Of a stretch of 64,000 nucleotides of DNA, positions 50,853 to 60,466 are shown in pieces; position 1 is the stretch's first letter; each line of letters begins with the position of its first letter. The notes beneath the pieces are model-generated. The model had not been told where the DNA came from. It was given only the letters and a program-made list of their open reading frames with translations, and made no database searches. Source of the stretch: Maritimibacter sp. DP1N21-5 (GTDB lineage Bacteria > Pseudomonadota > Alphaproteobacteria > Rhodobacterales > Rhodobacteraceae). Both the position numbers and the translations under genes were made by a program. The stretch lies in the NCBI RefSeq assembly GCF_019218295.1, contig NZ_JAHUZF010000002.1:124001-188000 (forward strand). Direction: 5' to 3'.

Positions 50853-51383
50853 ATGGCGGAACGGGATTTCATTCCGGTGCGGATCGCCGTGATGACGGTG
50901 TCGGACACGCGCGGGCCGGAGGACGACCGCTCCGGCGACACTTTGGTCGCGCGTCTGACCGAGGCGGGGCATCTGCTCGCCGACCGGGTGATCGTGCAGG
51001 ACGAGCGTGACTTGATCGCGGACCAGCTGCGCGCCTGGACGCTCGACCCGGAGGTGGACGTGGTGATTTCCACCGGTGGCACGGGGCTCACCGGGCGGGA
51101 CGTGACGGTCGAGGCGCATCGGGATGTCTACGAGAAGGAAATCGACGCTTTCGGCACGGTCTTCACCATCGTCTCGATGAAAAAGATCGGCACCTCGGCG
51201 GTGCAGTCGCGGGCGACGGGCGGCGTGGCCAATGGCACCTATCTTTTTGCGCTGCCCGGATCGACCGGGGCCTGCAAGGATGCCTGGGACGAGATCCTCG
51301 TCCATCAGCTCGACTATCGCCACAACCCCTGCAATTTCGTCGAGATTTTTCCGCGTCTCGACGAACACAAGCGACGGAAATGA
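50853..51383 (+). CDS. moaB: Molybdenum cofactor biosynthesis protein B
   Basis: A 176-residue MoaB/MogA-fold protein that adenylylates molybdopterin or supports that step. Typical elements are VMTVSDTRGPEDDRSGDTLVARL, VVISTGGTGLTGRDVTVEA (about residues 70-88), and ANGTYLFALPGSTGACKDAWDEIL. It starts 2 bp after the phosphoesterase stop. moaD and moaE are 17 kb away in the same window. Confidence 0.94.
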   Translation: MAERDFIPVRIAVMTVSDTRGPEDDRSGDTLVARLTEAGHLLADRVIVQDERDLIADQLRAWTLDPEVDVVISTGGTGLTGRDVTVEAHRDVYEKEIDAFGTVFTIVSMKKIGTSAVQSRATGGVANGTYLFALPGSTGACKDAWDEILVHQLDYRHNPCNFVEIFPRLDEHKRRK

Positions 51384-51498
51384 TCCCGTCGGCCGTATGA
51401 AGCGTAACGGCCTTGTTAAGGGACGCGAGATGATCCGCGATTGCGCGGTCTCGCGGCTGTGGGCAAGGTAGGCGGGATCATTTGACGCAGGACCACGC

Positions 51499-52962
51499 AT
51501 GCGCTTTCTACGACGTTCCCTGACCGGGCTTTTCCTTGTCGCGCTCACTTTGGCGGGGCTGGCCATGGCGGCCTGGATCGTGAAAGGCGCGGTCGAGACC
51601 CGGATGGCGCAGACCGGCGGGTCAATGCCCGCGCGCGAGCGGGTCTATACCGCTGCCGTCGTCCCAGTGACGCCCGAAACCGTCGAACCGGTGCTTGAAG
51701 CCTTCGGCGAGGTTGTGTCGCGCCGCACGCTCGAGGTGCGGGCGAGTGCCTCGGGGCGGGTCGTGGAACTCGGTGAGAACTTCGTCGACGGGGGCCGGGT
51801 TGAAGCCGGGCAGATGCTGCTTCGGATCGACCCGACGGACCTCGAGGACGCCGTGGCGCTGGGCCGGGCCGATGTCGCCGAGGCCGAAGCCGAGGTTGCC
51901 GATGCCGAGGCGGCATTGCTTCTGGAGCAGGACGATCTCGTATCCGCGCGGCGACAAGTGGAACTGAGGCAGGCCGCACTCGACCGGCAGCAGAACCTCT
52001 CGTCGCGCGGGGTGGGTCTCGCCGCCGAGCTCGAATCCGCCGAGATCGCGCTGTCGTCGGCGCAGCAGGCCGTGCTGTCGGCCCGGGCCACCGTCAACGC
52101 GGCGCAGGCCCGGGTCGCGAGCGCCGGGATCGCGCTGGAGCGGACCCGGATCGCCCTGGCCGAGGCCGAGCGGAGGTTGTTGGAGGCGACGATCACGGCG
52201 CAATTCGCGGGGGCTCTGTCGGATGTGGCCGCGCTCGAAGGGCGGCTGGTGCAGGTCAACGAGGTCGTGGCGACATTGGTCGACCCCGATGCGCTCGAGG
52301 TCAGCTTCCGCCTCTCGACGGCGCAATACCTGCGACTTCTGGATGACGATGGCGGGCTTGTCCCCGCAAAGGTCACGATCTCGCTCGATGTTGCGGGGAT
52401 CGACATGCTGGGGCAGGGCCGGATCGCGCGCGAAAGCGCGGCGGTGGGCGAGGGCCAGACCGGGCGGCTGATCTTTGCCGCGCTCGACACCCCGCGCGGG
52501 TTCCGGCCCGGCGACTTCGTGACGGTCCGGATCGAGGAACCGGCTCTGGACGGCGTGGCGCGGCTTCCTGCCGCCGCAGTTTCGAGCACGGGCACGGTGC
52601 TGGTTCTGGGCGAAGAAGACCGGTTGAGCGAAGAGCGCGTGACCGTGGTCCGGCGGCAGGGCGAAAGCGTGCTGATCGAGGCCGCTACGCTCGCCGGTCG
52701 CGAGGTGATCGCGGAACGGGTGCCGACGCTGGGGGCGGGCATCCGCATCCGGCCCCTGCGCGAAGGCGCCGAGGAGACGGCCGCACCGGAAGAGGCGGCG
52801 ATGATCACGCTGGACGACGACCGGCGCGCGCGGCTCATCAGCTTCGTCGAAGGCAGCACCCAGATGCCCGCGCCCGCGAAGGAACGCCTCCTCACCCAGC
52901 TTCGTCAACCGGAGGTGCCACAGCAGATGGTCGACCGGATCGAAGCCCGGATGGGGAGCTAG
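51499..52962 (+). CDS. RND efflux periplasmic adaptor (membrane fusion protein)
   Basis: A 487-residue adaptor. N-terminal membrane anchor (LTGLFLVALTLAGLAMAAWIV), lipoyl/barrel-sandwich hybrid (VRASASGRVVELGENFVDGGRVEAGQMLLRIDPTDLEDAV), a long coiled-coil hairpin (about residues 130-230) and a beta-barrel domain. It sits 3 bp before the RND permease. No outer-membrane channel gene follows, so a shared TolC-type protein must be used. Confidence 0.92.
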   Translation: MRFLRRSLTGLFLVALTLAGLAMAAWIVKGAVETRMAQTGGSMPARERVYTAAVVPVTPETVEPVLEAFGEVVSRRTLEVRASASGRVVELGENFVDGGRVEAGQMLLRIDPTDLEDAVALGRADVAEAEAEVADAEAALLLEQDDLVSARRQVELRQAALDRQQNLSSRGVGLAAELESAEIALSSAQQAVLSARATVNAAQARVASAGIALERTRIALAEAERRLLEATITAQFAGALSDVAALEGRLVQVNEVVATLVDPDALEVSFRLSTAQYLRLLDDDGGLVPAKVTISLDVAGIDMLGQGRIARESAAVGEGQTGRLIFAALDTPRGFRPGDFVTVRIEEPALDGVARLPAAAVSSTGTVLVLGEEDRLSEERVTVVRRQGESVLIEAATLAGREVIAERVPTLGAGIRIRPLREGAEETAAPEEAAMITLDDDRRARLISFVEGSTQMPAPAKERLLTQLRQPEVPQQMVDRIEARMGS

Positions 52963-52965
52963 GCG

Positions 52966-55900
52966 ATGGCGCGGTTTCGCACCTCGGGCGCGGCGGGTGG
53001 CATCCTGTCCTATTTCGCGCGCCACGCGACGGTGGCGAACCTGCTTTTCGTCGGGCTTCTGGCGGTCGGACTTATGGCCATGCCGCAGCTGCGCGCGCAG
53101 TTCTTCCCCGATGTGATCGAGGACGACATCCGCATCGACATCTCCTGGGAGGGTGCCGGGGCCGAGGACGTGGACGCGGGCATCGTTCAGGTGATCGAAC
53201 CCGCGCTGCTGGCGGTGGAGGGCGTGGCCGAAAGCGACAGCCGGGCGCGCGAAGGTTCGGCGCGCATCAGGCTCACCTTCGAGCCCAACTATGACATGGC
53301 GCAGGCGCTCGATGACGTGAAGGCGGCGGTCGACGGGGTCACGAACCTGCCCGACAATGCCGATGAGCCCAGCGTCACGCGCGGCGGCTGGTCCGACCGG
53401 GTCACGGATGTGGTCATCACCGGGCCGGTGGGCGTGGACCAGCTTGCCCGTTTCGCAGACGAGATGGTGGCGCGGCTCTTTGCCGAGGGCGTCACGCGCA
53501 CCACGATCAACGGCGTCGTCGCGCCCCAGACCGTGGTCGAGGTCACCACCGCCTCGCTCATGCGCAACGACGTCACGCTGACCGAGATCGCCCAAGCCAT
53601 CGCGGGCGAGGCCGATGCCGCCCCGGCCGGCAACGTGGGCGACGGCACGGCGCGCATCCGGGCCGGGGTCGCCAAGCGCTCGGCCGAGGAGATCGAGGCC
53701 ATCGTGCTACGCTCGGATCTCGAAGGCAACGCGCTGACCATCGGGGACGTGGCCGAGGTTCGGGTCGAGGGGATCGACCGGGGGCGCACCTTTTTTGTCG
53801 GGGCCGACCCTGCCGTGACCATTTCGGTCGCGCGCTCGGCCCAGGGCGATGCCATTGGCATCCAGCGCACGGTCGAAGACGTCGCCGCCGTCCTGCGCCC
53901 GATGCTGCCCGAGGGCATGGGGATCGACCTCATCCGCACGCGGGCCGAGATGATCACCGACCGGCTCCAGATCCTGCTCGAGAACGGGGCGCAGGGCCTC
54001 GTCCTCGTCCTGATCACCCTCTTTCTGTTCCTCAATGCGCGCACCGCGTTCTGGGTCGCGGCCGGTATCCCGGTCTCGATGCTCACCGCCGTGGCGCTGA
54101 TGTATGCCTTCGGGCTCACGCTCAACATGATCTCGCTCTTCGCGCTGATCATCACGCTGGGGATCGTGGTGGACGATGCCATCGTGGTGGGCGAACACGC
54201 CGATTTCCGGGCGCGCAGGCGGGGCGAAACGCCCATCGAAGCCTCGGAGAACGCGGCGCGACGCATGTTCCTGCCGGTGTTTTCTTCGACACTCACCACG
54301 GTCATCGCCTTCTTCGGGCTGACCATGATCGACGGCCGCTTCGGCGAATTCATTCAGGACGTGCCCTTCACCGTCATCGCGGTCCTGCTCGCCTCTCTCA
54401 TGGAGTGCTTCCTGATCCTGCCCAACCATATGGCCCATGCGCTGGCCCATGTGAACAAGGAACACTGGTATGACTGGCCGTCGCGGCAGGTGAACAAGGG
54501 GTTTCGCTGGTTCCGCGAGCGCGTCTTCCGGCCTTTCATGGAGATGGTGGTCACGGCGCGCTACGCGGTGCTGGCGGGCGCTGTCCTGATCCTGTCGACA
54601 CAGGTTGCGCTCTATATTCGGGGGGACGTGCCCTTCCGGTTCTTCTCGGCCCCGGAACAGGGCACGGTCACGGGCAACTTCGCGATGGTGAACGGGGCCA
54701 CGCGCGACGACACGCTCGCCATGTTGCAGACGCTGCAGGCCTCCATCGCGGACGTGGGCGAGGCGCTCGAAGCCGAGCATGGCGTCGCGCCTTTCACCTA
54801 TGTCCTGACCGAAATCGGCGGCTCGTCGGGCCGTGGCCTCGCCAGCGCCGAGGATAAGGACGAGGATCTCCTGGGATCCGTCACCATCGAGCTGATCGAC
54901 GCGGACCTGCGCCCCTATACGAGCTTCGATATCGTCTCGGCGCTTACCGATGGCCTCCCGCAGTCCTCGCTACTGGAGGAATTCACCTTCCGGGGTGGGC
55001 GTTGGGGCCCGGGAGGCGATGCCATCGACGTGCAGCTCATGGGGGCGGATGCCGAGGTGCTGAAGGCCGCCGCCGAAGCGCTCAAGACCGCGCTCGGCGA
55101 CTTCTCGGAGGTCTCAGCGCTCGAGGACAGTCTCGCCTATGACAAGGAGGAGCTGGTTCTGGAACTGTCGCCGCAGGGACAGGCACTGGGCTTCACCATC
55201 GACGACGTGGGGGGCGAGCTGCGCAACCGGCTGTCGGGGATCGAGGCCGCGACCTATCCTGACGGGATGCGCTCGGCCACCATTCGGGTGCAGCTTCCCG
55301 ACGACGAACTGACGCGGGCCTTCCTCGAGAAAAGCCAGATGCGCACGCCGGAGGGCAGCTATGTGGCGTTGGCCGATGTGGTCTCGATCTCGTCGCGGTC
55401 GGGCTTTTCCACGGTGAACCGGGAAAACGGCCTGCGTGTCGTGTCGGTCTCCGGCGACCTTGACGAAAGCGATGGCGAGAGGGCGAGCCAGATCGAGCTT
55501 GCCATGGAGGACACCATCCTGCCCCAGATCGCCGAGGACTTCGGCGTGGAATACCGGCTATCTGGGATGAGCGAGCAGGAGGACCAGTTCCTGACCTCGG
55601 CCATGTCGGGCTTCGTCCTGTGTCTTGTCGGAATCTTCATCGTGCTCGCCTGGATCTTTTCGAGCTGGACACGGCCGCTTGTCGTGATGGCGATCATTCC
55701 CTTCGGGCTGGTGGGCGCGATCTACGGTCACTACCACTGGGACCTCGCGCTTTCGATGTTCTCCATCGTGGGGCTGATCGGCATGGTGGGCATCATCATC
55801 AACGACTCGATCGTGCTCGTGTCCACGGTAGATGAATACGCGACCGAACGGGGCATGCGCCATGCCATCGTGGATGCGACGGCGGACCGCCTGCGCCCGG

Positions 55901-56352
55901 TCTTCCTGACCACGGCGACCACCGTGCTTGGCCTTGCACCGCTCATGTTCGAGACATCGCAACAGGCGGTGTTCCTGAAACCCACGGTGGTCACGCTGGT
56001 CTACGGGCTGGGCTTCGGCTTCTTCCTCGTGCTTCTGGTGGTGCCCTCGATCCTCGCCATTCAGGAAGACATCCGGCGCCAGACCACGGCCTTGCGCCGG
56101 GCGGCGGGCGGCCATCGGCGCGCGCCGGGGCTGGCCCGGCTGGTCGGTGTCGCCGGCGGGCTAGTCGCGCTGATCTTCGTGGGCACGATGGGCTGGGTCT
56201 TCGTCACCGGGGCGCTGCCTTGGGGCACGGGAAGCATGGGGCTCGCGGCGGTGTTGTTCCTTGGTGGGGCGGCTCTGGTCAGCGTGGTGGCCTATGGCCT
56301 GGCCGTCTTCACCGGCATGGGTCGAAGTGGCCGGACAAGCCCCGCGGAGTAA
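52966..56352 (+). CDS. RND-family efflux permease
   Basis: A 1128-residue inner-membrane proton-driven pump of the HAE1/MexF group. TM4 carries LGIVVDDAIVVGEHADF with the proton-relay Asp pair; TM10 has GMVGIIINDSIVLVSTVDEYA. Two large periplasmic loops with repeated structure. It is longer than the usual 1030-1060 residues: after TM12 (about residue 1035) there is a basic linker and two more hydrophobic spans (LVGVAGGLVALIFVGTMGWVFV, LAAVLFLGGAALVSVVAYGLAVF). Substrate unknown. Confidence 0.92.
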   Translation: MARFRTSGAAGGILSYFARHATVANLLFVGLLAVGLMAMPQLRAQFFPDVIEDDIRIDISWEGAGAEDVDAGIVQVIEPALLAVEGVAESDSRAREGSARIRLTFEPNYDMAQALDDVKAAVDGVTNLPDNADEPSVTRGGWSDRVTDVVITGPVGVDQLARFADEMVARLFAEGVTRTTINGVVAPQTVVEVTTASLMRNDVTLTEIAQAIAGEADAAPAGNVGDGTARIRAGVAKRSAEEIEAIVLRSDLEGNALTIGDVAEVRVEGIDRGRTFFVGADPAVTISVARSAQGDAIGIQRTVEDVAAVLRPMLPEGMGIDLIRTRAEMITDRLQILLENGAQGLVLVLITLFLFLNARTAFWVAAGIPVSMLTAVALMYAFGLTLNMISLFALIITLGIVVDDAIVVGEHADFRARRRGETPIEASENAARRMFLPVFSSTLTTVIAFFGLTMIDGRFGEFIQDVPFTVIAVLLASLMECFLILPNHMAHALAHVNKEHWYDWPSRQVNKGFRWFRERVFRPFMEMVVTARYAVLAGAVLILSTQVALYIRGDVPFRFFSAPEQGTVTGNFAMVNGATRDDTLAMLQTLQASIADVGEALEAEHGVAPFTYVLTEIGGSSGRGLASAEDKDEDLLGSVTIELIDADLRPYTSFDIVSALTDGLPQSSLLEEFTFRGGRWGPGGDAIDVQLMGADAEVLKAAAEALKTALGDFSEVSALEDSLAYDKEELVLELSPQGQALGFTIDDVGGELRNRLSGIEAATYPDGMRSATIRVQLPDDELTRAFLEKSQMRTPEGSYVALADVVSISSRSGFSTVNRENGLRVVSVSGDLDESDGERASQIELAMEDTILPQIAEDFGVEYRLSGMSEQEDQFLTSAMSGFVLCLVGIFIVLAWIFSSWTRPLVVMAIIPFGLVGAIYGHYHWDLALSMFSIVGLIGMVGIIINDSIVLVSTVDEYATERGMRHAIVDATADRLRPVFLTTATTVLGLAPLMFETSQQAVFLKPTVVTLVYGLGFGFFLVLLVVPSILAIQEDIRRQTTALRRAAGGHRRAPGLARLVGVAGGLVALIFVGTMGWVFVTGALPWGTGSMGLAAVLFLGGAALVSVVAYGLAVFTGMGRSGRTSPAE

Positions 56353-56373
56353 GCGGCGCGTCCAGGCCGCACG

Positions 56374-57213
56374 TTAATCGATCTCGTCGCAGCCCTGAAT
56401 GTCGATCCCCCGGCCCGCACCGAGCACGGTAAAGCGCAGGTCTTGACCCGCGACCGGGAAGGGCCGGCCTGTCGGCGGCACGAGATCGGCGGTGGCGACG
56501 AGTGTGCCGCCTTCGCGGTGTTCCATCGCCTCGGAGACCCAGACCTGCGGATCGGCGGCCTCGAAGACCACCGCCTCGGGTCCGCCCATGAGCGGCACCG
56601 GGAGACGCGCGGTCACGCGCACGCCGTCACGCAGGTCTTCGCGCGTGCAGGACACGTCGGTGATGCCGGCCTCCTCCGCCGTGTCCGGCCGGTTGGCAAG
56701 CGCCCGTTCGATGCGCGGATCGGCCTCGGTCGTGGTGGCGGGCAGATCGACCGAGACCGCGCTTTCGAGCGGCACGCAGATATGTTCGCAGATGCCCATC
56801 AGCAGGTCGGCGGACAGCTCCACATCAGCACCCGGGGCGTGCGGCGTGATCTCGATCGGCAGGATCAACTCGTGACGGTAGCCTATGGTCTCCATGTCGC
56901 CCGCGTCGATCACCTCGGGCACCGGCCAGTGAAAGGTCACGTCTTCGAGGTTGAGGGAGCCGGACCAGTCGAAATCGGGCGGGATGCCGCCTTCGCCCGG
57001 CGCGCGCCAGTAGGTCTTCCACCCGTCGGCCAGCACGACGCGCAGCGCGGCCATGTGGTTGCCGTTCTCCATCCGCCATCCGGGCAGGAGCGACACTTGA
57101 GCCGGCTCGCCCGCGAGAACGGTATCCTCGGCAACGCTTTCCCCGACACTCTGGGCGAGGGTCGCGGTGGCGGTGCCGGTGGCAAGGGCGATGACAAGAA
57201 GCGTTCGGATCAT
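56374..57213 (-). CDS. DsbD-alpha-like secreted protein (thiol-disulfide related)
   Basis: A 279-residue periplasmic protein with signal peptide MIRTLLVIALATGTATATLAQ. The mature part resembles the N-terminal DsbD/ScsB immunoglobulin-like domain: LRVVLADGWKTYWRAPGEGGIPPDFDWSGSLNLEDVTFHWPVP and YRHELILPIEIT, with Cys pair LLMGICEHICVPLE (C-E-H-I-C). There is no membrane electron-transfer domain, so it may be a stand-alone partner of a DsbD-like transmembrane protein encoded elsewhere. Divergent from algH. Confidence 0.85.
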   Translation of the reverse strand: MIRTLLVIALATGTATATLAQSVGESVAEDTVLAGEPAQVSLLPGWRMENGNHMAALRVVLADGWKTYWRAPGEGGIPPDFDWSGSLNLEDVTFHWPVPEVIDAGDMETIGYRHELILPIEITPHAPGADVELSADLLMGICEHICVPLESAVSVDLPATTTEADPRIERALANRPDTAEEAGITDVSCTREDLRDGVRVTARLPVPLMGGPEAVVFEAADPQVWVSEAMEHREGGTLVATADLVPPTGRPFPVAGQDLRFTVLGAGRGIDIQGCDEID

Positions 57214-57335
57214 GCATCCGATATAGACGACCGCCGCCCAAGGAGAAGTCACATTCATGACAAGGAATAGAGAGCCAGTGTAACGTTGCAATCGGGCACT
57301 TGCGAAACAGGGGTGCACATGCCCATCTTGGAAAC

Positions 57336-57905
57336 ATGGACAGCTTTCCCCAAGACCTGACCGGCAAACTCCTGGTCGCCATGCCCGGCATGGGCGATCC
57401 GCGGTTCGATCATTCCGTCGTGTTCCTCTGCGCCTATTCCGACGAAGGCGCGATGGGGCTGATCATCAACAAGGAAGTTCCGGACGTGTCGCTGAACGAT
57501 CTTCTCGACCAGCTCGACATCGACAGGGGACGCGCCAGCGATGGTATCCGTGTGCATTTCGGCGGTCCGGTCGAAGGCGGGCGCGGCTTTGTGCTGCACT
57601 CTTCGGAATACGAAAGCAGCCAAGGCACGCTGGAGGTGGACGAAACTTTCGGCATGACCGCGACCAAGGATATCCTCGAGGACATCGCGCGCGGCACGGG
57701 GCCAGCGCGGTCCCTGACCATGCTGGGCTATGCCGGCTGGGGGCCGGGGCAGCTCGAAGGCGAGTTGCAGCAGAACGCCTGGCTTACGGTCGATGCCGAT
57801 ATGGCGATCGTCTTCGAGCCCGACCTCGGGACGAAATGGTCCCGGGCGCTGGGCAAGCTGGGCATCGACCCCCTCGTCCTGTCAAGCGAGGGCGGGCGGG
57901 CCTGA
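57336..57905 (+). CDS. YqgE/AlgH family protein
   Basis: A 189-residue conserved protein. Family segments: [39 protein letters not shown] (from about residue 8), [17 protein letters not shown], and [22 protein letters not shown]. Soluble cytoplasmic protein; role unclear (the alginate-regulator name comes from Pseudomonas). Start at 57336 gives [13 protein letters not shown], the normal family beginning. Confidence 0.93.
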   Translation: MDSFPQDLTGKLLVAMPGMGDPRFDHSVVFLCAYSDEGAMGLIINKEVPDVSLNDLLDQLDIDRGRASDGIRVHFGGPVEGGRGFVLHSSEYESSQGTLEVDETFGMTATKDILEDIARGTGPARSLTMLGYAGWGPGQLEGELQQNAWLTVDADMAIVFEPDLGTKWSRALGKLGIDPLVLSSEGGRA

Positions 57906-57952
57906 CCCTCCGAGATGGTCCCGATGTGCCGGGCCCGCACGCTTTCTTCGAT

Positions 57953-58375
57953 TCAGACCTCCATCCGCACGAAACCATCGGCGTCAGGCATGATCCCCGG
58001 CATCCAGGCGATTTCCCAGGCGTGCCCGTCGGGATCGCCGACATAACCGCGATAGCCGCCATGGGGTGGTTCGTCCGGCTGGCGGATAAGCGTCGCGCCA
58101 TGGGACAGGAGCGTGGCGACCACATCGTTCACCGCGTCTCGCGTGGTCACGTTATGAGCCAGCGAGAAGGCCCCGTTCGGGGCGAGGCGGCGCCCGCCCA
58201 TATCTTCTTCCAGCGCAGCGTGCAGGAAGGTGGAGAGGAGGAACCCGTTCATCTGGTAGAAGACGATGCTGTCGTTTTCAAAGACCGGCGGCCAACCGAA
58301 GCCTCCGGTATAGAACGCCCGTGACCGGGCGAGGTCTGTCACGCCGAGCGTGACGAGGGAGAGGGATTGGAGCAT
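57953..58375 (-). CDS. VOC-family (glyoxalase/bleomycin-resistance fold) protein
   Basis: A 140-residue protein with two beta-alpha-beta-beta-beta units: VTLGVTDLARSRAFYTGGFGWPP at the start and a second unit ending GYRGYVGDPDGHAWEIAWMPG, where Glu/His positions for metal binding occur (H, E). AAGG precedes the ATG at 58375. Enzymatic role unknown; such proteins act on lactoyl-glutathione, dioxygenase substrates or bind drugs. Confidence 0.88.
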   Translation of the reverse strand: MLQSLSLVTLGVTDLARSRAFYTGGFGWPPVFENDSIVFYQMNGFLLSTFLHAALEEDMGGRRLAPNGAFSLAHNVTTRDAVNDVVATLLSHGATLIRQPDEPPHGGYRGYVGDPDGHAWEIAWMPGIMPDADGFVRMEV

Positions 58376-58535
58376 GTCGCAACCTTTCAGATCGCCCCAC
58401 GACATGCGGGGCGTTCAAGGTCACGGGACTCGCGGCGCTTGGGCCGGGACAGGACCTGGGCGGGGAGGCACCTCACCCAGAGGCCGGGCTAACCGCACCG
58501 GCTGAACCTTTTCTGACCCGGGAAGCCTAGCAGTC

Positions 58536-59315
58536 CTAGACGTTTTCCTCAATGGACCAGCCGCCATCGACGATGAGCGTCTGCCCCGTGGTCCAGGCCC
58601 CCGCCCGAGAGCCGAAATAAAGCGCCGCACCGGCGATATCGTCGGGCTCGCCCAGCCGCTTGAGGGAATAGGACCGCGCGATGGCCTTCTCGCGTTCAGG
58701 GTCCTCGTAAAGCGCCGAGGCGAATTTGGTCTTCACGACGGCCGGCGCGATCCCGTTCACCCGGATGTTGTCACGGCCATAGGCCGTGGCGAGGTTGCGC
58801 ACGATCTGGGTGTCCGCCGCCTTGGTCACGGCATAGATGCCGAGGTTACGCGAGCCCTTGAAGGCCGCGATGGAAGAGATGATGACGATGGCCCCATCCC
58901 GCCGGGCCTGCATCCCCGGAACTACCGCGCGGCAGAGCCGCATGTTGGAGCGGATGTTCACGGCAATCGTCTTGTCGAAGGCATCGTCGGGGGTGTCGAG
59001 GAAGGGCCCCATATAGGGGTTCACGGCGGCGTTGCAGACGAGGATGTCGACCGCGCCCACCTGTTTCTCTGTCTCGCTCACCAGCCGGTCGATATCGGCA
59101 TCTTCCGAGATATTGGCGGCGATGGGGGTGGCGCGGCCACCCTCGAGCGCGTTGATCTCATCCGCCACCGCGTCACAGGCGTCGGCCTTGCGCGAGGAGA
59201 TGACCACATTGGCCCCGGCTTCGGCATAGGCCATGGCGATGGCCTTGCCGATCCCGCGCGTGGACCCGGTGACGAGGGCGGTCCTGCCGGTCAGGTCAAA
59301 GAGCGAATGGGTCAT
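58536..59315 (-). CDS. SDR-family oxidoreductase
   Basis: A 259-residue NAD(P)-dependent enzyme. TGSTRGIGKAIA (about residues 16-27), NAA at the strand 4 end, catalytic Ser in IISSIAAFKG and Tyr-Lys in YAVTKAA; the C-terminal VDGGWSIEENV is typical. It is coupled (ATGA overlap) to the upstream NADP-dependent oxidoreductase and lies next to an acyl-CoA ligase, suggesting beta-hydroxyacyl or related CoA-ester oxidation. Start at 59315 by comparison with family length. Confidence 0.9.
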   Translation of the reverse strand: MTHSLFDLTGRTALVTGSTRGIGKAIAMAYAEAGANVVISSRKADACDAVADEINALEGGRATPIAANISEDADIDRLVSETEKQVGAVDILVCNAAVNPYMGPFLDTPDDAFDKTIAVNIRSNMRLCRAVVPGMQARRDGAIVIISSIAAFKGSRNLGIYAVTKAADTQIVRNLATAYGRDNIRVNGIAPAVVKTKFASALYEDPEREKAIARSYSLKRLGEPDDIAGAALYFGSRAGAWTTGQTLIVDGGWSIEENV

Positions 59316-60334
59316 CCGATCTTGACCACCTGCTTGCCGAAGTTGCCGCCCTTGAGCATCGACATGAAGGTCTCGGGCGCGTTCTCTAGCCCCTCGGCCA
59401 CGTCTTCGGTGTATTTGATCGTGCCGTTCGCGACGAGCGGCGCGACCTCTTCGAGAAACGCCGGGAACTTGTCCCAGTGGTCCGAGATGATGAAGCCATG
59501 CGCCACGGCGCGTTGGACCAGAAGCGTGCGCCAAAGCTTGGGCAGGTCGTAGCGCTCGGCACTTGCGGCCCCATCGTACCAGGCGACCATACCGCAGATC
59601 GGCATGCGGCCGAACACGTTGAGATTGGGCAGAACGCCTTCGAGCACGGTGCCGCCGACGTTTTCGAAATAGATGTCGATCCCGTCCGGACAAGCCGCCG
59701 CGATCTGTTCACGGGCGTTCTTCGCGTCGGCAAAGGTCCGGTGATCGAGGCATTCGTCAAAGCCGAAGACCTCTTTCGCATGGGCGCATTTCTTCTCGCC
59801 TCCCGCGATACCGACGACGTGCAGACCCTTGTGTTTCGCGTATTGCCCGACCATCGAGCCCACCGGTCCGGTGGCGGCCGCCACGACGAGCGTTTCGCCC
59901 TCTTTCGGCTGTCCGATGGCGGTCAGCCCATACCAGCCGGTGAAGCCGGGCATCCCGAGAACGCCCAGTGCGGTGGTTTCCGGGATGCCGTCGGGCAGTT
60001 TGCGCAGAAGCTTGGCCTTCTGCACGGAATGGGTGGTCCAGCCGGTCATGCCGAAGACCTTGTCCCCGACCTCGAGGCCCGGTGCGTTCGACTCGATGAC
60101 CTCACCGACGGTGCCGCCCTCCATCACCGCGTCCACCTCGACAGGAGCGGCATAGGACTTGGCCGCGTCCATGCGGCCCCGCATGTAGGGGTCGAGCGAC
60201 AAGGCCGTGACACGCACCACGACCTCGCCCTCGGCCGGCGCCCGCAGCGTCACTTCTTCCAGCCGGAAATTCTCGGCGGACACTGCCCCGCCCGGGCGGC
60301 TCGCCAGCACGATTTGCTTCGCAGTTACGGACAT
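59312..60334 (-). CDS. MDR-family NADP-dependent oxidoreductase (CurA/PTGR-like)
   Basis: A 340-residue zinc-free medium-chain reductase. Start MSVTAKQIVLASRPGG, substrate-binding LDPYMRGRMD, nucleotide-binding AAATGPVGSMVGQYAK, and FENVGGTVLEGVLP in the C-terminal part place it with enal/2-alkenal reductases such as curcumin reductase and leukotriene B4 dehydrogenase. It probably reduces alpha,beta-unsaturated carbonyls with NADPH. Overlaps the SDR gene; divergent from the acyl-CoA ligase with about 130 bp between starts. Confidence 0.92.
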   Translation of the reverse strand: MSVTAKQIVLASRPGGAVSAENFRLEEVTLRAPAEGEVVVRVTALSLDPYMRGRMDAAKSYAAPVEVDAVMEGGTVGEVIESNAPGLEVGDKVFGMTGWTTHSVQKAKLLRKLPDGIPETTALGVLGMPGFTGWYGLTAIGQPKEGETLVVAAATGPVGSMVGQYAKHKGLHVVGIAGGEKKCAHAKEVFGFDECLDHRTFADAKNAREQIAAACPDGIDIYFENVGGTVLEGVLPNLNVFGRMPICGMVAWYDGAASAERYDLPKLWRTLLVQRAVAHGFIISDHWDKFPAFLEEVAPLVANGTIKYTEDVAEGLENAPETFMSMLKGGNFGKQVVKIG

Positions 60335-60466
60335 TTGTGCTTTCCTTCTCCCTGTTCCTTGCGGATACTCAATCCTGAAACAAAGTTTCGCAAGGCAAAA
60401 CGCCGGTGGTGACGCGACGGAGGAGGAACCTCGCTCACCGGGCCGGACATCAAAGGGAGGAACATT

